Counted from the stretch's first letter, positions 9,599 to 18,894 are shown. The stretch: DNA of 32,470 bases from Secundilactobacillus paracollinoides DSM 15502 = JCM 11969 (GCF_001311135.1 NZ_BBAG01000039.1:1-32470); one strand, 5' to 3'. Numbers and translations are program-made. Notes: a model not told the origin generated them from the letters alone.

Positions 9599-11563
9599 AT
9601 GTTATTACAAGTCCAGCAAGTGACGCGGCGCTTTGGTGCTGAAACACTTTTTGCCGACGTCAACATGGATATCCCGGATAATGGCCGGGTGGCACTTGTT
9701 GGTCGCAATGGTGCCGGAAAGTCAACACTGATCCGCATCATTGCCGGAATCGATGCGCCTGATAAGGGCCAGATCGTTACCCGAAAGAAGTTAACACTCG
9801 GGTACCTGGCCCAAGATACAGGGCTTGATTCCAATAAGTCCATCTGGGAAGAAATGGCCAGCGTGTTTGCGGCCCTTCAGGCTCAGGAAGACCAGTTGCA
9901 CGAGTTAGAAGCCCAAATGAGCGATCCCGATATTATAGCGGATCCTGACCAATTTGAACAGGTCACCACAACCTATGACCGAATCCAAAGTGACTTTAAG
10001 GCTAATAACGGTTATGGGTACCGAGCTGAGATTCGCGGTGTGCTTCACGGGTTCGGCTTTAACGAACCCGACTATGACCGTTCTGTCAACGAACTGTCTG
10101 GCGGTCAAAAAACACAGTTGGCGCTCGCTAAACTTCTGTTAGAAAAACGCGACTTGCTCATATTAGATGAACCAACGAACCACTTGGACGTTGAAACGTT
10201 GACCTGGCTCGAAGGTACATCCGGTCTTACAAGGGCGCGTTGCTGATTGTTTCTCATGACCGGTACTTCTTAGACCGTATCGTGAGCGAAGTGTACGACA
10301 TGTCATCTGGCATCCTCACCCACTACCATGGCAACTATTCCAATTACGTGGACCAAAAAGCGGCGAAGTTAAGACGTGAATGGAAGGAATACGACAAGCA
10401 ACAGGCAAAGATCTCCAAGCTTGAAGATTTCGTGAACCGAAACATTGTGCGTGCTTCAACGACCAAACGTGCTCAAGCGCGGCGGAAACAACTCGCTAAA
10501 ATGGACCGTGTTGATCGGCCAGAGGGTGCTGACAAGGTTGCCCATTTTGAATTTGTACCCACTAAAGAAAGCGGCAATATTGTGCTCACAACGACCGACC
10601 TCGCAATTGGTTACACACCGGACAACGTGTTGGCGCAACCAGTGAATCTGGATGTCAATAAACACCAGGCAATTGCCATTGTCGGGCCAAACGGCGTGGG
10701 TAAATCAACCCTGCTCAAAACGATTCTGGGTAAAATTCCGGCCATTAAGGGCGACGTGCATTTTGGCACCGGCGTTGAGACCGGCTACTACGATCAGGAA
10801 CAAAAATCACTCCATGGTGAAAAAACGGTGTTAAACGAACTTTGGGATGATCACCCAACAACCCCTGAGGGCGATATTCGCACGATTCTCGGGAGTTTTC
10901 TATTCACGGGTGAAGACGTCGACAAGATGGTGCATAGCCTCAGTGGTGGTGAAAAAGCCCGGTTGCTGCTCACCAAGCTTGCCATGCGTCACGATAATTT
11001 TCTGATTTTGGATGAACCGACTAACCATTTGGATATTGATAGCCGGCAAGTGCTGGAAAACACACTGAATGACTTCGAAGGTACCGTCCTGTTTGTTTCC
11101 CATGACCGGTACTTTATCAACCAAGTCGCCACATCAGTGGTCGAGCTTTCAGCTGAGGGTTCAGAACTTTATCTGGGCGACTATGACTACTACATTGATA
11201 AAAAAGAAGAGCAGGAAGCTTGGCATCCCAAAAAGAAGCTGAGGCAGCTGAAGCTGCGGGTACAACTGTGACGACGGCCGCTCCGACAACCAGTCAAAAT
11301 AAGCAGCAGTATCAGCAATCTAAGGAACAGCAGAAAAAAAGAACGTAAGCTGACTCGTCAGGCGGATGCCTTGGAGGAACAGCTGACAGTCCTCTCTGAT
11401 CAAAAGGATGCGTTAGAAACGCAAATGTCCCAGCCAGACGTTCTCAGATATCGAAAAACTAACTAAGCTGCAGGACCAGCTGAACGACGTGAATGCGGAA
11501 ATCGAAACCACTGAAGATCAATGGGAAGAGATTTCGATGACGTTGGAGGAGCTGCAGGGTTAG
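9599..11563 (+). CDS. ydiF: ABC-F family ATPase, YdiF type, four frameshifts as read
   Basis: Soluble tandem ABC ATPase of the ribosome-acting ABC-F class; no membrane segments. The pieces join to about 655 residues, near Bacillus YdiF (642). First ABC domain: Walker A GRNGAGKST, signature LSGGQ, Walker B LLILDEPTNHLD. Linker with KLEDFVNRNIVRASTTKRAQ. Second domain: GPNGVGKST, LSGGEKARL, FLILDEPTNHLD and SHDRYFINQVA. A charged C-terminal coiled coil ends in EEISMTLEELQG. Breaks: about 10216 (one base lost, LEG to YIRSYKG), 11219 (one T lost), 11334-11340 (A7 for A6) and about 11441. All but the last are simple homopolymer changes. The position next to tsaD and rex is as in Bacillus. The exact cellular role of YdiF-type proteins is not settled. 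Confidence 0.9.
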
Positions 11564-11584
11564 CCTTCTGAAACACGTTTCCGC
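11564..11584 (-). repeat. Solo end fragment of the palindromic repeat
   Basis: CTTCTGAAACACGTTTCCGC directly behind the ydiF stop codon resembles the right end of the palindromic repeats (CTTCTGGAACGCGTTTCGGC in copy C, read in element orientation). No inner palindrome accompanies it here. The strand of the source element is uncertain. Confidence 0.4.
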
Positions 11585-11703
11585 TATGTTGCATAAAAAG
11601 AAAACCTAAATATTGACGTTTGCCAGAAATCAAAGATAGCCTTTAAAAGTAGCGTTTCGGTACAGCTACCACCCCGCTACATCTCAATAGAATAATCAAA
11701 GCC

Positions 11704-11734
11704 AAAAAAGCCACCGCAATCCGCGATGGCCTTT
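11704..11734. terminator. Bidirectional terminator between ydiF and tsaD
   Basis: GCCACCGC/GCGATGGC stem (11710-11717 with 11723-11730). On minus it is followed by six U (end of tsaD); on plus by CTTTTA (end of ydiF). The two genes converge here. Confidence 0.8.
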
Positions 11735-11755
11735 TAATGTTCTGTTTATTTAAAA

Positions 11756-12784
11756 TTATTCCGCCGTACTCATCCAATCAAACTCCAAACTAGGATCAGC
11801 ATTCAAACTGGCATCGCCAAACTGCTGCTGGTTATAAAAGACATACCCAGCGGCCCCAACCATCGCCGCATTATCGCCGCATAACTTCAACGGCGCTAAT
11901 AACAGTTCAGTATTGTCAAAGGCTTCCAATTCAGTCGTCAGCCGTTCACGTAAGCCGAGGTTGGCAGCAACACCGCCCGCCAAAATAAGTTGCTTAACAG
12001 GATAGTCCGCAAGCGCCCGGACGGTTTTATCCGCCAAAACGTCCACAACAGCCTGTTGAAAGCTAGCCGCGAGGTCTTCACGACTGAGCGTCTCGCCAAG
12101 TTGATCAGCATGGTGGGTCGTGTTCAGAAAGGCGCTCTTCAACCCGCTAAAACTAAAGTCAAACGAGTCGTCCTGATCCATGGCGCGAGGAAAGTTAAAG
12201 GTGTCCTTGCCCAAATGTGCGAGACGGTCAACTTCTTTGCCTGCTGGATAATTAATGCCTAACACCCGGCCAATTTTATCATAGGCCTCACCGGCAGCGT
12301 CATCGCGCGTCTCACCAATAATTTCAAACTTACCTGGTTCCGGCATATAGACCAATTCAGTATGGCCACCAGAAACGAGTAAGGCCAAGGCTGGAAACTC
12401 AATTGGTTTCACGAACCGGGCTGCGTAAATGTGCCCTGCCATATGGTTAACCGGAACTAATGGCAGGTGGTGTGCAAAGGCAACCGTTTTAGCGGCAGTT
12501 ACACCAATTAACAACGCCCCGACCAGTCCTGGGCCATAGGTGACCGCAACAGCGTTAAGGTCATCATACCCAACCTGAGCTTCACTCAGCGCATCTTCAA
12601 TACAGCTCGTGATCTGTTCGATATGGTGCCGACTGGCAACTTCTGGAACAACGCCACCAAATCGTTGGTGACTCTTGATCTGCGTTGCCACAATATTTGA
12701 TAAAATATGGTCGCCATTTTCAATGACGGCCACACTTGTTTCATCACAACTGGATTCAAAAGATAAAATCAAATTTCGTTCCAC
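11756..12784 (-). CDS. tsaD: tRNA N6-threonylcarbamoyladenosine transferase subunit TsaD
   Basis: Transfers the threonylcarbamoyl group to A37 of ANN-decoding tRNAs, together with TsaB and TsaE. The protein has the ASKHA fold with ESSCDETS at the N-terminus, the metal-binding HMAGH (about residues 114-118), [36 protein letters not shown] and [11 protein letters not shown]. Start: the frame is open to 12811, but GTG at 12784 ([12 protein letters not shown]) follows AAAGG and matches where the family begins; 342 residues result. The frame is intact. It is the last gene of tsaB-rimI-rimI2-tsaD, 16 bases behind rimI2. tsaE is not in the window. Confidence 0.95.
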   Translation of the reverse strand: MERNLILSFESSCDETSVAVIENGDHILSNIVATQIKSHQRFGGVVPEVASRHHIEQITSCIEDALSEAQVGYDDLNAVAVTYGPGLVGALLIGVTAAKTVAFAHHLPLVPVNHMAGHIYAARFVKPIEFPALALLVSGGHTELVYMPEPGKFEIIGETRDDAAGEAYDKIGRVLGINYPAGKEVDRLAHLGKDTFNFPRAMDQDDSFDFSFSGLKSAFLNTTHHADQLGETLSREDLAASFQQAVVDVLADKTVRALADYPVKQLILAGGVAANLGLRERLTTELEAFDNTELLLAPLKLCGDNAAMVGAAGYVFYNQQQFGDASLNADPSLEFDWMSTAE

Positions 12785-12800
12785 GTGCTTCAGATCCTTT

Positions 12801-13271
12801 CTAATCAGCATTGATGACCAGTTTCATTAATAATGCGTCTTCTACTGGGTGGGTGTAATAGTGCGGTCGAATCCCAATCTGTTTAAATCCAAGCTTGGTG
12901 TACAAGCCCTGGGCTGGCACGTTCGACACTCGAACTTCCAAGAACACTTCAGTTTTTGGGGACAGCGTTGCTAAGAACGCTCGCATCATTTTAAAGGCAA
13001 GGCCGTGTCGTTGCATTTCCGGATGCATGGCCACACCTGTAATATCAACTTGGTCTAAGACTTTGATGGCGCCTACGAACCCAACGAGCTTACCATCATG
13101 ATATGTCAATGCATACACGCGCTTTTCTGCACGTAATTCTTGTGCAAATACCGCCTGCTACCAGGCTTCATCCTTCGCGTAGGCCGCTTTAGCAACCGTT
13201 GCACATAGTTGGTCAAGGTGTGGCATCTGCCCCAACGCTGGTGCGGCCACGATCTGTGTTTGATTAGGCAT
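12801..13271 (-). pseudogene. Second RimI-like N-acetyltransferase, in-frame amber stop
   Basis: GNAT-family acetyltransferase, probably a ribosomal-protein alanine N-acetyltransferase paralogue. The natural start is ATG 13271, overlapping the end of the previous gene, giving 156 codons. Codon 38 is TAG (13158-13160), between DEAW and QAVFAQELRAEKRVYA, so the gene is interrupted by a substitution, not a frameshift; CAG, TCG or TGG would restore it. The remainder is well preserved: YHDGKLVGFVGA, VDITGVAMHPEMQRHGLAFKMM (acetyl-CoA loop RHGLA), EVRVSNVPAQGLYTKLGF. It may be a true nonsense mutation, a reading error, or use a downstream start near 13118. Confidence 0.75.
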
Positions 13272-13844
13272 CAGTTGACTCCGCTCCAGTCAGTAAGACC
13301 ATGTCCACAGCATCTTCGTGGTCACCAAAGTAGTAGCCTTTTTGATGCCCTTTTGTTCAAAGCCCATGTCCTGATACAACTGCTGAGCACGGGTATTGCT
13401 GCGACGGACTTCCAGCGAGACCTGTTTCAATTCGAGTTCCCGCGCTTTTTTGACCATAATTGCAATGAGATAGTGCCCGAGCCCCCGACTTTGAAAATCA
13501 GGAACCACCGCGATGTTCGTAATGTGGGCATCACTTTTGACCTCATTAAAGGTACAGCCAATAAAGGCCAGCAACCGATCGTGTCGGCGGACCACTAAGT
13601 ACAACCGGTCCTGACTGCGCTTCAGTTCACTGGCAAACGCTGAGGAATCCCAAGGTGTTTTCCCACCATAGACAGCACGTTCAATACCCAACATTTCAGG
13701 AATATCTGTAAACTGCGCCTTCGCCAGAAAATAATCGACGTCCTGAATGGTGACCTCGTGGTTTTTAATATCTAAAATGTCTTGGTATTTCGCCTCTTGA
13801 ACCTGAAAAAGCTGGCGAAACCACTCATTAAACTTTTTCAACAT
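13264..13844 (-). CDS. rimI: RimI-like ribosomal protein N-acetyltransferase, one frameshift as read
   Basis: GNAT-family enzyme; RimI proteins acetylate the N-terminal alanine of ribosomal protein bS18. Joined length about 193 residues, with an N-terminal extension of some 45 residues before the GNAT core. Core motifs: ITNIAVVPDFQSRGLGHYLI (acetyl-CoA binding RGLGHY) and LEVRRSNTRAQQLYQDMGF. The break at 13337-13343 (GIKK to GYYFGDHEDAVDM) needs one base in the CC or TTTTT run. After repair the gene ends at TAA 13264-13266 and overlaps the start of the second GNAT gene. Its own ATG overlaps the end of tsaB. The tight overlaps suggest translational coupling in the tsaB operon. Confidence 0.86.
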
Positions 13845-14549
13845 AGTCGCTACTATCCTCTTCTGGATGCTGTTTACGCCAATCTGCTTCTGCCTTTGTC
13901 AACCGAAGATACCGCGGGACAAACGCATTAACGTCGGCAACTGGTGTCATGGTCAACCCTAAACGCCAAGTTGTTGGGCTTGTGGGATGCTCATGATTGC
14001 TGGTAATGTGATCAATTTTGATTTTAGCTGATCTGCCAGCCGGTCTTCAAAGTTTACCAAATCACCGAGGACGACAACGGACTCACCAGTGGCGACTAAT
14101 TGTGGTACCCATTGGTCAAAACTGGTGTGTTGATCCGCAATAACTGGTTCCGGTACCCCATTTTTAATCCGGTACAACCCGGTAAACACGTTGTCGTTAC
14201 GGCCGTCAAATAGCACCGTTACTAGTTGGCCCTCAGTTAAAATGTTGGCCGCAATCGCTGCAATGCTGGAGATGCCCACAAGCTCAATGTTTAAAGTTGC
14301 CGCCAGTGTTTTAGCCGTTGTAACAGCTGTCCGCAGACCCGTATAGGAACCGGGACCATCAGCGACCACAACCCGGTCCAGGTCCTCAGGGTCAAGGTGC
14401 ACTGAGGTCATGAGCGATTCAATGATTGGTTGTAAATACGACGCATGTTTCGGGTGAACCGTCACTGTGGTCTGTGCCAACAGCTGATCGTCATCCATTA
14501 GCGCCACACTTAACGGTTGATTGGACGTATCCAATGCTAAAAGTTTCAT
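13828..14549 (-). CDS. tsaB: tRNA threonylcarbamoyladenosine biosynthesis protein TsaB, one frameshift as read
   Basis: Non-catalytic partner of TsaD in t6A37 formation. The joined protein is about 240 residues, as usual. Family blocks: MKLLALDTSNQPLSVAL at the start, HPKHASYLQPIIESL, VVADGPGSYTGLRTAVTTAK, GISSIAAIAANI and LFDGRNDNVFTGLY. The break at about 13963-13966 comes after QAQQLG: the sequence continues as LGLTMTPVADVNAFVPRYLRLTKAEADW when one base is added. The repaired gene ends at 13828, inside rimI. First gene of the operon, 39 bases behind the expected transcription start; its ribosome binding site is weak and distant (AAGGGA, 15 nt). Confidence 0.92.
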
Positions 14550-14594
14550 AGTAAGTCGTTAAGTCCCTTCGTTTCTTGTAATTATCCAGCCACT

Positions 14595-14623
14595 ATCATA
14601 CCACCCAGGGTGGTGGGAAGCAA
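14595..14623 (-). promoter_or_regulatory. tsaB operon promoter
   Basis: Minus strand: TTGCTT (14618-14623), 17-bp spacer, TATGAT (14595-14600). The spacer is itself palindromic (CCACC-CTG-GGTGG). A palindromic repeat begins six bases upstream of the -35. Confidence 0.7.
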
Positions 14624-14628
14624 AAGTA

Positions 14629-14737
14629 GCGCGTGGAGGGAAGCGGTAGAGGGCGGATCCTAAGTAATTTTCGGCAGAAAATCCCAGTTGGGTATTGTGC
14701 CGGAAGTTGCTTAGGCATGAGCCCCTGCTGAGACCGG
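14629..14737 (+). repeat. Palindromic dispersed repeat, diverged copy E
   Basis: Aligns end to end with the other copies: GCGTGGAGGGAAGCGG, then an inner stem CCTAAG..TTTTCGGCA paired with TGCCGGAA..CTTAGG, loop around CCCAGTTGGG, then GAGCCCCTGCTGA. Bases differ from copies A to C mainly in ways that keep pairing. It lies between the acyl-ACP thioesterase terminator and the tsaB promoter. The right tail is degenerate. Confidence 0.6.
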
Positions 14738-14765
14738 CATGGTAACCAAGAACTCCTGCCCACAC

Positions 14766-14815
14766 AAAAAAGGCCCAGACACCCCCGCACCAGTACCGGG
14801 GACTGCCAAAAGCCT
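14766..14815 (-). terminator. Terminator of the tmk to acyl-ACP thioesterase operon
   Basis: Minus strand: AGGC and GCCT form the base, TGGCAG/TGTCTG and CCCCG/CGGGG the upper stem, followed by six U at 14771-14766. It starts 11 bases behind the thioesterase stop. Confidence 0.8.
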
Positions 14816-14825
14816 CTAAAATCTT

Positions 14826-15587
14826 CTACTTCATAATCGGTTGCCAATGACACTCCGCTTCCGTAGCAACATCACCATTATCCAATAAGATATGGTGCTT
14901 CGTAACGATAGGATCATTACTATCCGTCACAAGTGCCGCCTCACTCTTAACATCGTGGTGATACTGAACCTCGTTTTCAAACCGAATATTCATGGACACC
15001 AACCGATGCCGGGTTAAAAAGCTCATTGGTAAGGCATCTATTAACCAGTCAAAATAGCGTGAATTATTGACGTGACCATTGCCATCGATGTCAAAATAAC
15101 GCACCCGATAGTCTTTGACCATCAGCTGGTCAGCATCATCTAATCGTTTGGGCCGTCCAAGCCGTGGAATCATTTTAACTTGTTCCGTTTCAAATGGTGT
15201 GATCACTTCTTCGGGAATCGACACGATCTTTCTCGTGTGATGATTCATTGTGACCCAAATACTCTCAATATGAACGCATTCCTGCCCGGTCTCGTCGTGC
15301 ACCCAAAACTCCCGAAACGCAAAGTAACGGTTATAACAAGTTGCGCGGGTCGTTAACTTAACCGTCTCATCGTTAGTGGGCATCCGCGTAATATCGATCT
15401 TATACTGCGTAACGACCCAGCCGATGCCAAGCTCGGTTACCATCTTCGCACCAACGCCGAGGGAGTTGGTCTGATCTTCTGAGGATAAAATGATCATATT
15501 GATCAGCATTGCCGGTGTAACAGTGTTCGTGACGTCAGTTTCATAAAACGTCACACGGTGTGTTTCTGAAAATTCCTTAGCAGCCAT
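14826..15587 (-). CDS. Acyl-ACP thioesterase
   Basis: Hydrolyses acyl-ACP to release free fatty acids and so ends chain elongation; cytosolic. The 253-residue protein consists of two hot-dog folds, as in the bacterial relatives of plant FatA/FatB. Seen: FSETHRVTFYETDVTNTVTP with MIILSSEDQTNSLG in the first half, a W-V-T-Q-Y-K-I strand, and the second hot-dog with VRYFDIDGNGHVNNSRYFDWLIDAL, where the N-H region carries the active-site residues of the family. Start ATG 15587 with AGAGGA upstream, just behind the rsmI stop. Last gene of the operon. The frame is intact. Confidence 0.92.
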   Translation of the reverse strand: MAAKEFSETHRVTFYETDVTNTVTPAMLINMIILSSEDQTNSLGVGAKMVTELGIGWVVTQYKIDITRMPTNDETVKLTTRATCYNRYFAFREFWVHDETGQECVHIESIWVTMNHHTRKIVSIPEEVITPFETEQVKMIPRLGRPKRLDDADQLMVKDYRVRYFDIDGNGHVNNSRYFDWLIDALPMSFLTRHRLVSMNIRFENEVQYHHDVKSEAALVTDSNDPIVTKHHILLDNGDVATEAECHWQPIMK

Positions 15588-15597
15588 CTGAATTCCT

Positions 15598-16479
15598 CTA
15601 CTTCTTTTCGATATGGTGGTAAATTTGGTAAACGTCTTGTTTTTTTAGTTGTCTTAAGTGGGCAACCTGTTTAATCGCGTCATTGGGGCGCAGACCACTG
15701 TCAATCAGTTGATCCACGTGTTCTTCGATTGTCAGCTGACTAAAATCATCCGCTGGTGTTTCAATCTCCGGGTTAGGATTGCCGCTCACAATAATGACAA
15801 ACTCACCACGAACCTGATCCGTTGTTGCCCAGGTCACCAGTTCGGCCAATGAACCGCGAATAAACTCTTCGTGCTTTTTTGTCAGCTCGCGGCAAAGCGC
15901 CGCCGGACGCTGTTCACCAAGTTCTGATGCAATATTGGTCAACGTCTTGGCTAGCCTGTGCGGCGCTTCATAGAAAATCAAGGTTTCTGGTCGGTTGACG
16001 AGTGCTGTGAGTTCATCGCGCTGTAATTTCGGCTTTCGGTCTAAGAAGCCATAAAAGTAAAACGGTTGCGGTGTGATGCCAGAGGCAATTAAGGCCGTCA
16101 ATCCCGCATTGGCACCCGGTAACGGCACAACGGTCAATCCCGCTGCAACGCACGCTTTAACCAGTTCTTGACCGGGATCACTGATTGACGGCATTCCCGC
16201 ATCACTGACCTGCGCAATATCCTCTCCCGCCTGCAATTTAGCAATCAACTGCGGGATTCGCTCCTGCGTGTTATGTTCATGAAAACTAATTTGAGGGGTC
16301 TCGATCTCAAAGTGATTTAATAACTTTTGTGTGTTCCGCGTATCTTCGGCGGCAATCAACGCCACATTCTTTAATGTTGCAACACTTCGGTAGGTCATAT
16401 CGCCCAGATTTCCGATTGGTGTGGGCACTAAAAACAATGTCCCCGTATCGCGTTTTTCAAAACTTAATTGTGACTGCAA
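15598..16479 (-). CDS. rsmI: 16S rRNA (cytidine(1402)-2'-O)-methyltransferase RsmI
   Basis: Methylates the ribose of C1402 in the decoding centre of 16S rRNA using SAM. The 293-residue tetrapyrrole-methylase-fold protein shows LFLVPTPIGNLGDMTYRSV at the N-terminus, AAEDTRNTQKLL, ISFHEHNTQERI, VSDAGMPSISDPGQELV, PLPGANAGLTALIASG, FYFYGFLDRK and IFYEAPHRL, which follow the family order. Start is TTG at 16479 (MQSQLSFEK), behind AAGGAG. It follows yabA, as in Bacillus, and its stop overlaps the ribosome binding site of the thioesterase gene. The frame is intact. Confidence 0.95.
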   Translation of the reverse strand: MQSQLSFEKRDTGTLFLVPTPIGNLGDMTYRSVATLKNVALIAAEDTRNTQKLLNHFEIETPQISFHEHNTQERIPQLIAKLQAGEDIAQVSDAGMPSISDPGQELVKACVAAGLTVVPLPGANAGLTALIASGITPQPFYFYGFLDRKPKLQRDELTALVNRPETLIFYEAPHRLAKTLTNIASELGEQRPAALCRELTKKHEEFIRGSLAELVTWATTDQVRGEFVIIVSGNPNPEIETPADDFSQLTIEEHVDQLIDSGLRPNDAIKQVAHLRQLKKQDVYQIYHHIEKK

Positions 16480-16497
16480 AACCCCCAGTCTCCTTCC

Positions 16498-16860
16498 TTA
16501 TCGCTCACCATAAATCACTTCAACGCAAAACGCACAGGGTTCATTATTTTCACGTCGCTTACCGTACTCGTAATTGCACACGTGAAACCCCTCCTCGTAC
16601 AATTTTTCGAGGTTTTTACGTGATTTAGACAACTGCGGTTCCTTGCCATTATCGCTAAGCGTCTCCGCATCATGGGTCGATTTGATCAGATCGCGCAAGT
16701 GCTGATTTTCAATCTTTAACTCTGCGTTTTGTTCCAACGTTGCTGTAACCTTATCCTGCAGATCCGCGAATTTATTGGTCATTTGGGCCATTTCGGACTG
16801 CATGTTTTTTAAGTAATCATAGACATCCTGATTTTCCAAATTGGCACCTTCTTCTATCAT
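16498..16860 (-). CDS. yabA: DNA replication initiation control protein YabA
   Basis: Binds DnaA and the DnaN clamp and limits re-initiation. About 113 to 120 residues: an N-terminal coiled coil (NMQSEMAQMTNKFADLQDKV to NQHLRDLI), a polar linker, and the C-terminal zinc module GFHVCNYEYG...CAFC. The ATG at 16860 overlaps the holB stop, but TTG at 16839 (L-ENQDVYDYLKN) has GAAGG seven bases ahead and gives the usual N-terminus; I favour TTG. The position between holB and rsmI is conserved in Bacilli. The frame is intact. Confidence 0.92.
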   Translation of the reverse strand: MIEEGANLENQDVYDYLKNMQSEMAQMTNKFADLQDKVTATLEQNAELKIENQHLRDLIKSTHDAETLSDNGKEPQLSKSRKNLEKLYEEGFHVCNYEYGKRRENNEPCAFCVEVIYGER

Positions 16861-17870
16861 TCGGCTAAACCATCCAGTACAGATAACGTAAGTGTCTCAA
16901 TGATACTTTGAAAGTTCATATTCCCGTTTAACGCCTTCTTAGTGGCTAACGCTTCCGTCACAATGGCCAAGAGGTCACGTTGTGTGATCGACTGTGCCAC
17001 CGTTTGCATGTCCGCTTGGCTGTCCGGAAATGGCTGCGGCAGATCAGTTTGCTGATACTTCACCATAAGCGTCGTTTGCCACAGAATAATAATCGCATCT
17101 AACACGATGCTCTGTCGTTCGCGGTCGGTTGCTAATGGCATTAACCCAGTCTGTACCGTCACAAACGCCGTGGCATCCCGCTTTGCTAACTGGGTGTACC
17201 AACGCGCTAATTCATGTTGCAAATGACCTAACCAGTCATCCGTGGTTAGAGCCTTAGCCTGTTCCAGGCTATTCGTCAGTTGACTGAGCAGTACCGTTTG
17301 TTTTCGGGAAATACCTTCCGCTGCCAATTCGGCTGCGAAGACATCCGCAGCAACTGGCGAGAATTCCACCAACTGAGTCCGCGAAATAATGGTTGGTAGG
17401 ATCAGACTCTTATTCGTGGTGAGTAAAAAGATAACCCGGTTGGCAACCGGTTCTTCAATAAATTTCAACAGGCTGTTAGCAGCGTTGGTCGTCAGCGTAT
17501 CAGCACCCTCAATAATGAAGATCTTCATGCTGCCTTCGACAGGGCTCTTTGCGAATTCGTCCTTAATGTAGCGCACTTGGTCAACTTTGATGCGTTGACC
17601 ATCAGGTGACACCATGACAACGTCTGGGCTATCCCCCGCTAGAATACGCTGACACTCCGTACAAACACCACAGGGCGCACCATCAGGCTCCGGATGCTCA
17701 CAGAACAGCGCCATTGCGACAGCCTGGGCTACCGCCTTTTTGCCGCAACCGGCGAGGCCGGCAAACAAGTACGCGTGGGTCAGCCGATTATGCTGCACCA
17801 GATGCATAAAGTGCGCGTATAATTTTGGTTGTTTTTGCTGGGCTTCGTTAATTGTTGTTTCAGTAATCAC
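16857..17870 (-). CDS. holB: DNA polymerase III, delta' subunit
   Basis: Clamp-loader subunit that works with DnaX and HolA to load the beta clamp. 337 residues: Walker-A-like GLAGCGKK at 38-45, a zinc module with Cys57, 67, 70 and 73, VDQVRYIKDEF, MKIFIIEGADTLTTNAANSLLKFIEEP and IISRTQ (sensor 1 region; T for the more common C). Starts at GTG 17870 with AGGGGG upstream, 12 bases behind darA. Ends overlapping yabA. The frame is intact. Confidence 0.94.
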   Translation of the reverse strand: MITETTINEAQQKQPKLYAHFMHLVQHNRLTHAYLFAGLAGCGKKAVAQAVAMALFCEHPEPDGAPCGVCTECQRILAGDSPDVVMVSPDGQRIKVDQVRYIKDEFAKSPVEGSMKIFIIEGADTLTTNAANSLLKFIEEPVANRVIFLLTTNKSLILPTIISRTQLVEFSPVAADVFAAELAAEGISRKQTVLLSQLTNSLEQAKALTTDDWLGHLQHELARWYTQLAKRDATAFVTVQTGLMPLATDRERQSIVLDAIIILWQTTLMVKYQQTDLPQPFPDSQADMQTVAQSITQRDLLAIVTEALATKKALNGNMNFQSIIETLTLSVLDGLAE

Positions 17871-17882
17871 AACGGCCCCCTA

Positions 17883-18209
17883 TTAAAATTGATGAAATTG
17901 ATCAACTGGCAACACAAACACGGTTGCCCCGCCGACCTGAACCTCAACTGGATAACCAGCTGTCGTATCTTCGGCGTCCAGATTAACTTGCGGTGTCATA
18001 AATTGTTGCCGGGTTCGAGAGGTTTCATGGATGATATCGAGGACTTCCTGCACCCGATCATCGTCAATCCCGACCATGTAAGTGGTATTTCCGGCTTTTA
18101 AGAAACCGCCGCTCGTCGACAACCGAGTGGCACCAATGTTAGCTTTAATAAATTCATTTCGAAGCCGATTAGCATCCTTATCTTGCACAACTGCAATAAT
18201 GAGTTTCAT
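17883..18209 (-). CDS. darA: PII-like c-di-AMP receptor DarA
   Basis: Trimeric PII-like signal protein (YaaQ/PstA, DUF970) that binds cyclic di-AMP; its downstream target is not firmly known. 108 residues, the normal length. Seen: MKLIIAVVQDKDANRL, FIKANIGATRLSTSGGFLKAGN and TTYMVGIDDDRVQEVLDII, which contain the binding-loop regions of the family, and a C-terminal VQVGGATVFVLPVDQFHQF. AGGAGG lies seven bases ahead of the ATG. Between tmk and holB, as in Bacillus. The frame is intact. Confidence 0.94.
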   Translation of the reverse strand: MKLIIAVVQDKDANRLRNEFIKANIGATRLSTSGGFLKAGNTTYMVGIDDDRVQEVLDIIHETSRTRQQFMTPQVNLDAEDTTAGYPVEVQVGGATVFVLPVDQFHQF

Positions 18210-18226
18210 AGTTGTTCCTCCTATGG

Positions 18227-18862
18227 TTAGCGGTTCGCGATTGCCTGGTTGACCAAGTCGGTAGCGGTCTGAATAACGGTATTTAGGGGTTGCGTTGCAT
18301 CCACGGTCGTGATTCGTTCTGGGTATGCATCCCGTAAACGAAGGTACCCCGCCCGAACCAGTTTGTGAAACGCTAGCGCCTCTTGATCAAGCCGATCAAC
18401 ATCATCTTGTCGATGGGCCTTGATTCGCGCAATCCCGACCTCTGATGGGACGTCAAAATACAAGGTCAAATCAGGCAACAGTCCATTTGTCGCAAACGTG
18501 TTCATGTCATAAACAGCCTGTTCACCGATTTGACGACCAGCGCCTTGATAGGCAACTGAACTATCAACGTAGCGGTCGCAGAGGACCACTTTCCCTTGTC
18601 GAAGCGCCGGCAAGATCGTCTCAGTTAAATGTTGACGTCGAGCTGCCGCATACAATAACGCTTCAGTTCGTGGATCCATTTCTGTATTTTCAGGATTTAA
18701 AATAATATCCCGAATGGCTTCAGAAATCTGGTTGCCGCCGGGTTCTCGTGTGACCAGCAGCTGATCGCCTAACTGTGCGCCTACGGTCTTGGTAACGGCC
18801 TCTAAAACGGTGGTTTTTCCAGCGCCATCAGGGCCTTCAAATGAAATAAATAATCCGGACAA
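18227..18862 (-). CDS. tmk: Thymidylate kinase
   Basis: Phosphorylates dTMP to dTDP with ATP. About 211 residues. P-loop GPDGAGKTT at residues 10-18, VTREPGGNQISEAIRDIIL, RTEALLYAAARRQHL, the DR motif VVLCDRYVDSSVAYQGAGR and LDQEALAFHKLVRAGY. The start is taken as TTG at 18862 (L-SGLFISFEGP), nine bases behind GGAG; the frame also allows TTG at 18877, but that overlaps the ribosome binding site. First gene of the tmk-darA-holB-yabA-rsmI-thioesterase operon. The frame is intact. Confidence 0.95.
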   Translation of the reverse strand: MSGLFISFEGPDGAGKTTVLEAVTKTVGAQLGDQLLVTREPGGNQISEAIRDIILNPENTEMDPRTEALLYAAARRQHLTETILPALRQGKVVLCDRYVDSSVAYQGAGRQIGEQAVYDMNTFATNGLLPDLTLYFDVPSEVGIARIKAHRQDDVDRLDQEALAFHKLVRAGYLRLRDAYPERITTVDATQPLNTVIQTATDLVNQAIANR

Positions 18863-18894
18863 TGGTCTTAACTCCAATTTTTTGATTTAGATTT

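Noticed and set aside
11334-11340. Programmed frameshift in ydiF at the A7 run
   Set aside because: Three other breaks occur in the same gene and many more in neighbours, so a technical cause is simpler than recoding.
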